Assembly: GCA_017444545.1 (NCBI GenBank) | Contig: JAFSWJ010000088.1 | Span: 1 to 6,883 of the forward strand | DNA length: 6,883 nucleotides | Source of the DNA: Lachnospiraceae bacterium | GTDB taxonomy: Bacteria; Bacillota; Clostridia; Lachnospirales; Lachnospiraceae | Direction of reading: 5' to 3' | Shown here: positions 1-6,381 of the stretch, piece by piece | Position numbering within the stretch: the stretch's first letter is position 1 | How the letters are laid out: each line of letters begins with the position of its first letter | Program-made: the position numbers and the translations under genes | The notes under the pieces: generated by a model | The model's database searches: none | What the model saw: only the letters and a program-made list of their open reading frames with translations | Told to the model about the DNA's origin: nothing

Positions 1-3000
1 AAGCTGCTTTTCCTTTTCCGTAACGTAGTCATAGTACAATACAGGCTCTCCGTCTATCCATACCGGCTCACGCCTGTTATCGCCTATCCGGACGTACCAC
101 TGTCTGACCTCATTTCCACTGATATGGATGAGATCATCGGATAAACTCCAAAGCCCATCCTTGAGATTACCTTTGTCGCATCCGATATATATCCCCGGAC
201 ACAGCTCGGCGTCATCATCCTCATCTGTTCCCTTTAATGATCTGAAGGTAACCTTTGAGGCGGGTAGAAGCTCATATTCCTTCAGAACGGCATCCTCATA
301 GTTTTCGACCGTATAATACTTTGCAAAGTCGGAAACGAAATCCTCCGGCTGCCAGAATCCCGGTCTCTTGACCCCTTCCCTCTTCGGACCGATGGGAAGA
401 TCCTTGTAGAGCCGCGCTCCGTCAAGTGAACTTATATCAATTGCGACGGATGATACGGTATTTTTTGAGACCAGCTCCCCGATATTCATCTTTTTTCCTA
501 TGTAGTTTCCAAAGGAGCGGTCGCCGTCATCATATACCATACCGTCATACTGCATCAGTATCTGAACTTCCGGCTTATACTCATCAGGACCATCGAGGAA
601 CTCTTTATCCCAGAATATACTCTCATTTATGAACTCAGAGGAATACATCCGGTTCACTCCGACCAGACTGACAGGCTGCTTGACTATCGTAAGCTCTGCC
701 ACACCTGTACAAGGCCGGTAGTCTCCGTCTATATAGAAATCTGCGCTCACTGTCATCTTTGTTCCGGGGTCGGGCTCAAGTTTTTTAAACTCATCCAGCT
801 GAGTTGTACCCAGATCATATGTCTTTCCGTTTATATTGACGACAAAACGCGTCAGATACGATTTCGTAACATCTCCGTCTCCGTTTTTGACAGATACAAA
901 ATTGCTCATATCTTCGGCCGGCTTCATGGTCTTGACGAATCCGTAAGGTATGTCGGCCTTTTTTTCGATCGTAAACGGACTGTTCTTGTCATAGACTGTC
1001 AGCGTGAGACTGGGTACGTATTCGGGAACAAAGCTGTACAGAGCCGGATCGATGCCGCCTTCAACACCGGCTACGCTTACCGTTGTCCCTGCCTCGGGCG
1101 TGACTGCGTATTTATCATTATCATAATATTTGAACACGATATCATAGGTACCGGGCTTAAGCGCCTTGAAATCCGACGGATCATCAAGATCATGGAAGGT
1201 GCCTGCAGTATCATAGTATCCAACCGGAAGATTTTTGTTCAGGCTTAAAGAATACCCGTCTGTACTGTATACATATTTTGGGTATATGCCGTCCTCTCCA
1301 AGGTTTATGTCGGTAATATTTGTCTCTTTTCCTTTCTTTTGAAGAGTCAGGCTTACCTTAACTCTTTCACCGCTATAAAGCGAATCAAGCTCATATATGC
1401 CGCCGAATACATCCTGCATGTTATAGTTGAACTTTAAGCCGGCGATATCTTCACCGACGTTCGTTCTGTTTATTGAAATACTGTTCTTGCTCATGGCAGT
1501 GCTGTAGATGGTATCGTAGTTATCCTCCGCAAAATCGGTCGTACTGCCAAAAATGAATTCAGTCAGATCAGACAATGCCCAGAAGGTTGCATAATCAGAA
1601 ACATCCTTCCAGGGAACGAAGCCGAAAAGCTGCTTCTGATCATAATTTATCTGATAGTACCCGTTCGGTATCACATTCAAACTGTTTGCACTCAACTCAG
1701 CCTCTATGATCACGGTTTCTTCCGAATATTCCTTTTCCAGATTAATGGGAGTACCGTCACTGCTAAGGGTCGGTCTCCTGATCACGGCAGGGATCCGTAC
1801 AAGGACAGGGATATCCTGATTAAGCGCATCAAAGAATACGGGGTCTCCGTCCTTTTCAAGATTTTCTATATTGTAGACTGCTGCCGGAACATCCCCGATA
1901 TAGAACCATTGCGCAAAGTTCCGGTTTTTAGGGATGAATCTGTATTTCCCTGTATCTCCCAGTGCCTCAGGCTCTTCCATGTCGGGCATATATCCCAGTC
2001 TGTGGATCTTTCCGGACTCATCGGTAAATGTCATCTGGGAGGTGATCTTTGTGATCATATCTTTTTTTTCCGCGCTTGCCACATCATATACATAAAGAAG
2101 ACTTCCATTCGAGACGACCGTCTTCATGCTCAGATCGCTGACCGTTATACGGCTGCGGACAAGACCGTCGCTTACTGTCATATTATCAGCCGTCTTGCAG
2201 GCTATAGAGCCCTCACTCAGTTTGTAATCTGCCTTCACGGCAGCGGCAGCTTCTTTCATTTCCTTCACTACTGCTGAATCATCCTTGTCGAAGCCTTCCT
2301 CCATGGCCGCGCCCACAGTCTGGATAGTACAGAAGGTTTCAAGAAGCGATCTGTAGCCGTATTCGAGCTTGTTGGCATCCTTTATTCCTTTGGAACCGTC
2401 AGTGTTGTAGTAGATATCCAGATAGCTCTTTAAAAAGTCCACGGTTTTTCCGGCTTCAGTCTTGTATCTGAATTCGTCATGAGGGAAAAAGACTGTGAGT
2501 CCTCCAAGCTTTTCCTTGTTTTCATCATCTGCTTCAATATATTTCACAAAAGGATAATGTGAGGTGTAGCTTTCATATATCACAGGGCCGTGGTTTGTAT
2601 CATTTGCATTATCATGTTCAAACCCGTCCGGTCTGATTGCTTTCTGCACATTTATTGCATCAGTTTTAACCTCACCCGGCACACCATTTATGGATATTAT
2701 CTCTGTACACAGCGAATAAAGATCCAGCATACCGCTGGTATTTCCGTTAAAGTGTATGGACTTTTGCAAAGCTTTCAGAAACTTCGGATAATCCGTGGCA
2801 TTAAAGGCGCCGTTATTTCCGGCAAGCATCCAATAAACAACGGCGTTCGCCAGAGCTCCGATCTTTTCATCGAGATCTTTAAGCATCACTTCATTGAGGC
2901 TTATGACGGAAATGGTATCGGTATCCTCCTCATCTTCATACCATTTCATCATGTCATCGGCCATCCTGCAGCCTATTTTTCTGGTGGTTGCACCTATTTT

Positions 3001-4236
3001 GTCTTTTTCGTAGTCCCCTGCATCCGTTTCAACCAGGGTTTTGACATATCCCCTGTGGTCCCAGCCCGTACCGGCTTCAAGATCCTCTGAAGCAAAGAGA
3101 TATTCCGCATAGGGGGTTACAGCCATGGCGGTTTCAAGATTTCCCATCAGGCAGGCATCAAAGCCCAGGAAGGCAAGCTTTTCAAAGCCCGCATTTACGG
3201 AAACCGCACCACTTTGAAGGGTATCACCATTATCATCCTGTCCGCTTTCTCGTATTTTAAGTGACGCATCTGACAGGGTCTTTGAAAGCTGTTCGGAGGT
3301 GATATAGCCGTTTTCTTTTGAATCGGCCCTTTCATCTCCCGCATATCCTCCCTCGGGTCCTCCGCCGTGATCCCAGAGCACGAGCATATAATTCTTTGCA
3401 GGATATTCTTTTGCCGTGGTGACAATGAAGTCCTCAAGTTCAGGTGCATCGCCGGTGGATTTGTGATGAGACATAACCCTGTCCCTGTCCATTCCCTCAT
3501 CATTTTTTGCCTTATTGATGCTTGTCGACGAAAGAACCCAGCGCTCGTTTTCATTCCACTTTATCTTGTCTTTTATCGCATCATAGATCATTAAAGTGTC
3601 ATCACTTGCAGTGATACTTTTTCTCAGTTCCGCATGAGCACTCCTGTACGCATTTCTCTTCTGCTCCTCGGTTTCCTGCCCGTCACCCTTGAAGGAAAGA
3701 CCGCCGGTCTCCGCTATCACATTGATCTTTGAACGAAACTCCTCGTCTATTCCGGCTCTTTCAGCCCAGAGCATACCGGTCATGATCTCCATGATATCCT
3801 TTGTTGCCTGGACGTTTCTCCTTTCAAGATCGGAGCCCACAATATAATACATGATGGTAACGTCTGCGGGGGCATCTTCACCCTTTGCATTATCCTCGCT
3901 TACCGTATCGGCGCTTACAGCGTCGCCGGAGATATTATCGCTTACGGTTCCTGCCGCATCTTTGGTATCATCAGCAGAAACTGTCCCGTCTGCGGATACA
4001 GTCTCATCTCCGCTTACCGCCTCCTGTGCCGGTTCCGCTGCCTCAACAGCATCCTCCGTCGAAACGGTTTCCGGTTCGCTCACTGACACCTCACCGGATG
4101 CGGTCTCATTTACGCTGACCGGCACATCCACGGGTTCTGCGGCACCTGCCGGTATCACTCCCGTAAATGTCAGGATAACTGCCAGCAGCATTGCCATCCT
4201 CTTTTTGTAAAGCCTTTGTCTCCTGTTCTTCTTCAT
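1..4236 (-). CDS. Secreted clostripain-family (peptidase C11) cysteine protease, C-terminus beyond window
   Basis: This is a large extracellular cysteine peptidase of the clostripain (C11) family. I read 1412 codons from ATG 4236 to the left edge with no stop, so the C-terminus is missing. The start follows AGGAGGA with good spacing. Residues 1-32 form a signal peptide: a basic stretch (KKNRRQRLYKKR), a hydrophobic core (MLLAVILTFTGVI) and an AGA cleavage site. Residues 33-125 are an acidic Ser/Thr/Val linker. The peptidase domain starts at about 126 (TIMYYIVGSDLE) and ends near GGLTVFFP (578-585). The catalytic dyad is visible as His290 in LWDHGGG and Cys362 in GFDACLMG. Asp360, two residues before the Cys, matches the S1 aspartate that gives C11 enzymes Arg/Lys preference at P1. 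SEDLEAGTGWDHRGY follows, as usual in the family. Residues from about 610 onward are unassigned, rich in Tyr, Asp and Val, and look beta-rich. No sortase motif or wall-binding repeat is seen, but that end is cut off. The family assignment is firm; the substrate is unknown. Confidence 0.95.
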   Translation of the reverse strand, partial: MKKNRRQRLYKKRMAMLLAVILTFTGVIPAGAAEPVDVPVSVNETASGEVSVSEPETVSTEDAVEAAEPAQEAVSGDETVSADGTVSADDTKDAAGTVSDNISGDAVSADTVSEDNAKGEDAPADVTIMYYIVGSDLERRNVQATKDIMEIMTGMLWAERAGIDEEFRSKINVIAETGGLSFKGDGQETEEQKRNAYRSAHAELRKSITASDDTLMIYDAIKDKIKWNENERWVLSSTSINKAKNDEGMDRDRVMSHHKSTGDAPELEDFIVTTAKEYPAKNYMLVLWDHGGGPEGGYAGDERADSKENGYITSEQLSKTLSDASLKIRESGQDDNGDTLQSGAVSVNAGFEKLAFLGFDACLMGNLETAMAVTPYAEYLFASEDLEAGTGWDHRGYVKTLVETDAGDYEKDKIGATTRKIGCRMADDMMKWYEDEEDTDTISVISLNEVMLKDLDEKIGALANAVVYWMLAGNNGAFNATDYPKFLKALQKSIHFNGNTSGMLDLYSLCTEIISINGVPGEVKTDAINVQKAIRPDGFEHDNANDTNHGPVIYESYTSHYPFVKYIEADDENKEKLGGLTVFFPHDEFRYKTEAGKTVDFLKSYLDIYYNTDGSKGIKDANKLEYGYRSLLETFCTIQTVGAAMEEGFDKDDSAVVKEMKEAAAAVKADYKLSEGSIACKTADNMTVSDGLVRSRITVSDLSMKTVVSNGSLLYVYDVASAEKKDMITKITSQMTFTDESGKIHRLGYMPDMEEPEALGDTGKYRFIPKNRNFAQWFYIGDVPAAVYNIENLEKDGDPVFFDALNQDIPVLVRIPAVIRRPTLSSDGTPINLEKEYSEETVIIEAELSANSLNVIPNGYYQINYDQKQLFGFVPWKDVSDYATFWALSDLTEFIFGSTTDFAEDNYDTIYSTAMSKNSISINRTNVGEDIAGLKFNYNMQDVFGGIYELDSLYSGERVKVSLTLQKKGKETNITDINLGEDGIYPKYVYSTDGYSLSLNKNLPVGYYDTAGTFHDLDDPSDFKALKPGTYDIVFKYYDNDKYAVTPEAGTTVSVAGVEGGIDPALYSFVPEYVPSLTLTVYDKNSPFTIEKKADIPYGFVKTMKPAEDMSNFVSVKNGDGDVTKSYLTRFVVNINGKTYDLGTTQLDEFKKLEPDPGTKMTVSADFYIDGDYRPCTGVAELTIVKQPVSLVGVNRMYSSEFINESIFWDKEFLDGPDEYKPEVQILMQYDGMVYDDGDRSFGNYIGKKMNIGELVSKNTVSSVAIDISSLDGARLYKDLPIGPKREGVKRPGFWQPEDFVSDFAKYYTVENYEDAVLKEYELLPASKVTFRSLKGTDEDDDAELCPGIYIGCDKGNLKDGLWSLSDDLIHISGNEVRQWYVRIGDNRREPVWIDGEPVLYYDYVTEKEKQL
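3894..4019 (-). other. Acidic VSxD-repeat linker within the C11 protease
   Basis: Residues 74-115 of the protease contain seven short repeats of the form V/I-S-x-D/N: VSGD, VSAD, VSAD, VSDN, ISGD, VSAD and VSED, with further VS-rich and E-rich sequence from about residue 38. There are no aromatic residues, so this is very probably a disordered spacer between the signal peptide and the catalytic domain. Acidic Val-Ser linkers of this sort are common after signal peptides in secreted Lachnospiraceae proteins (general knowledge, not checked here). In C11 enzymes the N-terminal part may be removed during maturation. Confidence 0.7.
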
Positions 4237-4324
4237 CTGATCCTCCTGTCAAAAAAACGCACATTACGTCTATCAAAAACAGATGTGACCGACATTTCCT
4301 CCATCTGAATTTTTCCCTTTCATC
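4233..4324 (-). other. Leader between UPF0303 gene and protease, with possible 20-codon upstream ORF
   Basis: Eighty-eight non-coding bases separate the UPF0303 stop from the protease start. I see no convincing -35/-10 pair. On the minus strand CAGATG (4307-4302) can pair with CATCTG (4285-4280), followed by five T (4279-4275). This is a weak terminator-like or attenuator-like hairpin with a 16-base loop. An ORF of 20 codons starts at ATG 4295 inside that loop and stops at TGA 4235-4233, overlapping the protease ATG as ATGA. Its GGAGG is only two bases from its ATG, so its translation is doubtful. The two genes could be cotranscribed with partial termination here; this is inference. Confidence 0.25.
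4241..4247 (-). promoter_or_regulatory. Ribosome binding site of the C11 protease
   Basis: AGGAGGA on the minus strand lies four bases before ATG 4236. It fixes the start and places the signal peptide exactly at the N-terminus. Confidence 0.8.
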
Positions 4325-4831
4325 TCACAGCTTTTTCAGTCTGGGCACCTCATCCATATGCAGGTACCTGGACAGACATTTAATGATGAAGTCATGATCC
4401 TGGACATGGTTCAGACCTGATACACAGATCGCACCGATGACGCCGGCATCCTCTATCCTGACGGGGAATCCCCCGCCCACCGAGGCATACTTCATCTCAT
4501 CCATGAACTTGGTCTCCATGGTGTTTCCTGAATTTTGCAGATACATATAGAATTCAAGCGTACTGGTCTCTGTCCTCATGACTGTGTTGAACTTTCTGTC
4601 AAGCCAACAGGTGTTATCAAGGGTGGTCCCGTCCATCATGTGGCGGAATACTGTGAGACCGTTGGCTCGCCTTATCATTATGGCTATGGAAAGCTCCCTC
4701 TTTTTTGCTTCCTCCACCATCAGCTTTCCAAGCTCCCACGCATCATTATTTGTGAAATGCGTAAACTGCAGGATCTCCTCCTGCATCTTCAGTACATTCA
4801 ATACTTCTTCAGCTGTCTTTTCCTTGTTCAT
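4325..4831 (-). CDS. UPF0303 / DUF336 (GlcG/HbpS-like) family protein
   Basis: This predicted 168-residue cytosolic protein has no signal peptide or membrane segment. Its pattern matches the UPF0303 branch of the heme-degrading-domain (GlcG/HbpS, DUF336) fold, whose members are usually about 155-170 residues, so it looks full length. Supporting features are WLDRKFNTV (76-84, with the Arg-Lys pair), GGGFPVR (119-125), GAICVSGL (133-140) and the acidic/His stretch QDHDF (144-148) near the end. The start at ATG 4831 is set by AAGGAG six bases upstream. The biochemical role of UPF0303 proteins is not settled. The heme-degrading label comes from the wider fold family and should not be read as a demonstrated activity here. 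It lies between the repeat cluster upstream and the protease downstream, with no clear functional tie to either. Confidence 0.85.
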   Translation of the reverse strand: MNKEKTAEEVLNVLKMQEEILQFTHFTNNDAWELGKLMVEEAKKRELSIAIMIRRANGLTVFRHMMDGTTLDNTCWLDRKFNTVMRTETSTLEFYMYLQNSGNTMETKFMDEMKYASVGGGFPVRIEDAGVIGAICVSGLNHVQDHDFIIKCLSRYLHMDEVPRLKKL

Positions 4832-4837
4832 GTCATT

Positions 4838-4843
4838 CTCCTT
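4838..4843 (-). promoter_or_regulatory. Ribosome binding site of UPF0303 gene
   Basis: AAGGAG on the minus strand lies six bases before ATG 4831 and supports that start. The AT-rich stretch just upstream (about 4850-4890) probably carries the promoter, but I cannot pick a convincing -35/-10 pair. Confidence 0.75.
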
Positions 4844-4890
4844 AATCTCAGTCCGAAAATATGTTTTAGATTCATTACATTAAACGTTCT

Positions 4891-4958
4891 ATGTATTGGC
4901 TTTTGCTCCCGCAGGCCACCTCCCGTACCTTGCGCTCCTGCCGGTGCTCGGCACGGGG
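4891..4958 (+). repeat. Left arm of 68-bp inverted repeat
   Basis: This arm aligns without gaps to the reverse complement of 5204-5271, with 59 of 68 positions identical. Seven of the nine differences are transitions. It runs from the ATGTATTGGCT end to the CACGGGG end. The two arms are separated by 245 bases. Confidence 0.9.
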
Positions 4959-4979
4959 CTTCTACGCTCCGCTCCGGTC

Positions 4980-5014
4980 GGCGCAAAACTACCGTCCACT
5001 GGACGGTATGCGCC
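4980..5014. repeat. GC-rich hairpin cassette, possible minus-strand terminator
   Basis: TACCGTCCA (4990-4998) and TGGACGGTA (5000-5008) are perfect inverted arms around one base. An outer stem pairs GGCGCA-side bases 4980-4985 with 5009-5014, leaving a four-base bulge (AAAC). On the minus strand, the direction of trpS transcription, the inner stem is followed by GTTTTG. It could therefore act as a weak intrinsic terminator, though the T run is short. It sits in a 57-base spacer (4959-5015) that replaces a 6-base spacer in the right-hand half of the cluster. Confidence 0.6.
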
Positions 5015-5015
5015 C

Positions 5016-5041
5016 TGCTCGCGCACGAAGTATGTGCCGTT
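5016..5041 (-). repeat. Degenerate inverted copy of the direct-repeat unit
   Basis: TGCTCGCGCA (5016-5025) is identical to the reverse complement of 5188-5197, the end of unit B. The next 16 or so bases resemble the rest of unit B with several mismatches and one indel. The left half of the cluster therefore repeats the order arm, spacer, unit of the right half, in the opposite orientation. Confidence 0.55.
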
Positions 5042-5123
5042 TCTGTCTACGTCGAAACTTTTGGAATCGTGCTATATTGACGGTGACACTCCGAGTCTAC
5101 ACTCCGCTCCATGAACTATGCCT

Positions 5124-5314
5124 GTAGGTAAACATACACAGACTACATTCGCGAGCAAAGCCAATACGTAAACCCGCACAGACTAAATGCGCGAGCAGGG
5201 GGGCCCCATGCCGAGCACCTACCGGAGCGCAAGGTATGGGGGGTGACCTGCGGGAGCAAGAGCCAATACGTAAACCCGCACTGACTACATATGCGAGCAC
5301 GATCAATACGTAAA
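5124..5314 (+). repeat. Direct repeats A-D in 40-bp register with a 62-bp insertion
   Basis: Three 34-base units share the core GTAAAC-n3-CAC-n-GACTA followed by GCGAGCA: A 5124-5157, B 5164-5197 and C 5266-5299. A fourth, partial unit D (ATACGTAAA) is at 5306-5314. A and B are 27/34 identical; B and C are 30/34. Starts are 40 bases apart for A-B and C-D. B-C is 102, exactly 40 plus 62, so a 62-bp block carrying most of the right inverted-repeat arm seems to have entered the array. There are too few copies, too much divergence and too short a gap between units for a CRISPR array. Confidence 0.8.
5204..5271 (-). repeat. Right arm of 68-bp inverted repeat
   Basis: This is the minus-strand partner of 4891-4958 (59/68 identical, no gaps). 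Most of it lies within a 62-bp block that interrupts the 40-bp direct-repeat register. Its outer end (CCAATACGT on the plus strand) is also the start of direct-repeat unit C, so the two repeat types share a boundary. Confidence 0.9.
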
Positions 5315-5355
5315 GCTCTCAACTTAATTACATTTACTTTGTCTCCAGGTCCAGA

Positions 5356-6358
5356 TCACACCTGCAGGAAGCCGACCTTCTTGTAAACTTTCGACAAAGT
5401 CCTGTTCGCAACGTAGGATGCCCGCTCGGCCCCCTTTTTGTAGACATCCGAAAGGTACGCCTTATCCTTTATGAGTCTTTCTGCTTCTTCACGTATAGGC
5501 GAAAGCTTTTCAACAACCACCTCCGCAACCGCCGGCTTGAACTCCCCGTAACCCTTTCCTTCAAACTCCTTTTCGATCTCCTCATAACTCTTTCCGGTAA
5601 GGGTTGAGTATATGTTCATGAGGTTTGCGACCCCGGGCTTTTTCTCCCGGTCAAAATATACGCATCTGCCGGTGTCGGAATCCGTCACCGCCCTCTTGAA
5701 TTTCCGTCTGATCACATCAGGCTCGTCCATGAGGAAGACACACCCGTCGGGAACGGATTTTGACATCTTGTCCTCGGGAGTCGAAAGACCGTAGATCCTG
5801 GCTCCGGTCTTTGCGATCAAAGGCTCGGGAACCTTGAATACATCACCGTAGATGCCATTGAAACGCTCTGCGATATCCCTTGTGATCTCCACATGCTGCT
5901 TCTGATCCTCTCCCACCGGCACATAGTCCGCCTGATAGAGCAGGATGTCCGCTGCCATGAGAACAGGATAGGTAAAAAGTCCGGCGTTTATATTGTCCCT
6001 GTGTTTTTCAGACTTATCTTTAAACTGTGTCATCCTCTGGAGCTCGCCGAACATTGTATAGCAGTTTAACACCCAGGAAAGCTGGGAATGTGCCGGCACC
6101 ATTGACTGCAGGAAAAGCACATTCTTTTCCGGATCCAGTCCGCAGGCTATGTACTGGGCCAGCTGGTTCAGGGACCTTTTCCGAAGCTCCGCAGGCTCCT
6201 GCCTGACCGTGATGGTATGAAGATCTGCCATAATAAAAGCAGTCATACTCCTCGACGCGTTCCGCCCAGTTTACGATGGCTCCCAGATAATTTCCCAGAT
6301 GCAGGTCACCGCTTGGCTGTATGCCGGAAAGCATCCTCTTTTTTTTCACTTCTTCCAT
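5356..6358 (-). pseudogene. trpS: Tryptophanyl-tRNA synthetase (tryptophan--tRNA ligase), split by a frameshift
   Basis: This cytosolic class I aminoacyl-tRNA synthetase charges tRNA-Trp with tryptophan. ATG 6358 is the start, with GGAGGAG about eight bases upstream. The first 42 codons give MLSGIQPSGDLHLGNYLGAI, containing the HIGH-like signature, and end at EEYDCFY (Tyr42, 6233-6235). The conserved continuation MADLHTITVRQ begins at 6231 in another frame. Only one base (6232) separates the two parts, where relatives have one codon. The simplest reading is loss of two bases, perhaps from a T-rich stretch. Restored, the protein is about 334 residues, normal for TrpS. Downstream GEDQKQH, the KMSKS loop (codons at 5769-5755; about residues 198-202 restored) and the usual KVYKKVGF end are intact. 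Unrepaired, translation from 6358 runs out of frame to a stop at 6020, giving 112 residues. As TrpS is essential, either this is a sequence error or another copy must exist elsewhere. Confidence 0.93.
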
Positions 6359-6366
6359 AATAAGAT

Positions 6367-6373
6367 CTCCTCC
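6367..6373 (-). promoter_or_regulatory. Ribosome binding site of trpS
   Basis: GGAGGAG on the minus strand lies eight bases before ATG 6358. It decides for this start over GTG 6385, which overlaps the stop of the upstream gene and would add nine residues that do not look like a TrpS N-terminus. Confidence 0.75.
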
Positions 6374-6381
6374 CGGTATCC

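Larger units (their letters stand above)
4832..5355. other. Gene-free 524-base region holding a composite repeat cluster
   Basis: No credible gene is present between the trpS stop and the UPF0303 start. About 4889-5315 is occupied by repeats listed separately: a 68-bp inverted repeat, 34-bp direct repeats in a 40-bp register, a hairpin cassette, and a 15-bp direct repeat (4961-4975 and 5096-5110, 14/15 identical). It is GC-rich with frequent GCGAGC/GCTCGC words, unlike the AT-rich edges 4850-4890 and 5315-5340. Open frames across it are products of the repeats. It may be an intergenic palindromic family dispersed in the genome, a degenerate MITE-like element, or structured RNA at the ends of the flanking transcripts. 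Confidence 0.7.

Noticed and set aside
1909..3090. Two plus-strand frames of 122 and 166 codons inside the protease gene
   Set aside because: They are antisense to a continuous 1412-codon frame with a clear family match; neither product is recognisable.
3195..3554. 119-codon minus-strand frame within the protease
   Set aside because: It is an alternative frame of the catalytic-domain region, where the C11 motifs lie in the main frame.
3851..4210. 119-codon plus-strand frame rich in Ser, Thr and Val
   Set aside because: It is the antisense shadow of the low-complexity VSxD linker of the protease.
4535..5080. Open frame on the plus strand whose C-terminal part is similar to a minus-strand frame at 5306-5097 (CSRRxPPxPCAPxGARHGA)
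   Set aside because: The first half is antisense to the UPF0303 gene and the similarity is only the inverted DNA repeat read in matching frames. The differences between the arms show no clear third-position bias and there is no ribosome binding site, so neither is a credible gene.
5050..5080. Plus-strand promoter with TATATT at 5073-5078
   Set aside because: There is no acceptable -35 at 16-18 bases upstream and no plus-strand gene follows.
5124..5314. CRISPR array
   Set aside because: There are only three and a half diverged units, a gap of about six bases between A and B rather than spacers of 25-40, and no cas genes.
6220..6260. Programmed frameshifting in trpS
   Set aside because: I see no clear slippery heptamer with a downstream pseudoknot, and recoding is not known for trpS; a mutation or error is simpler.
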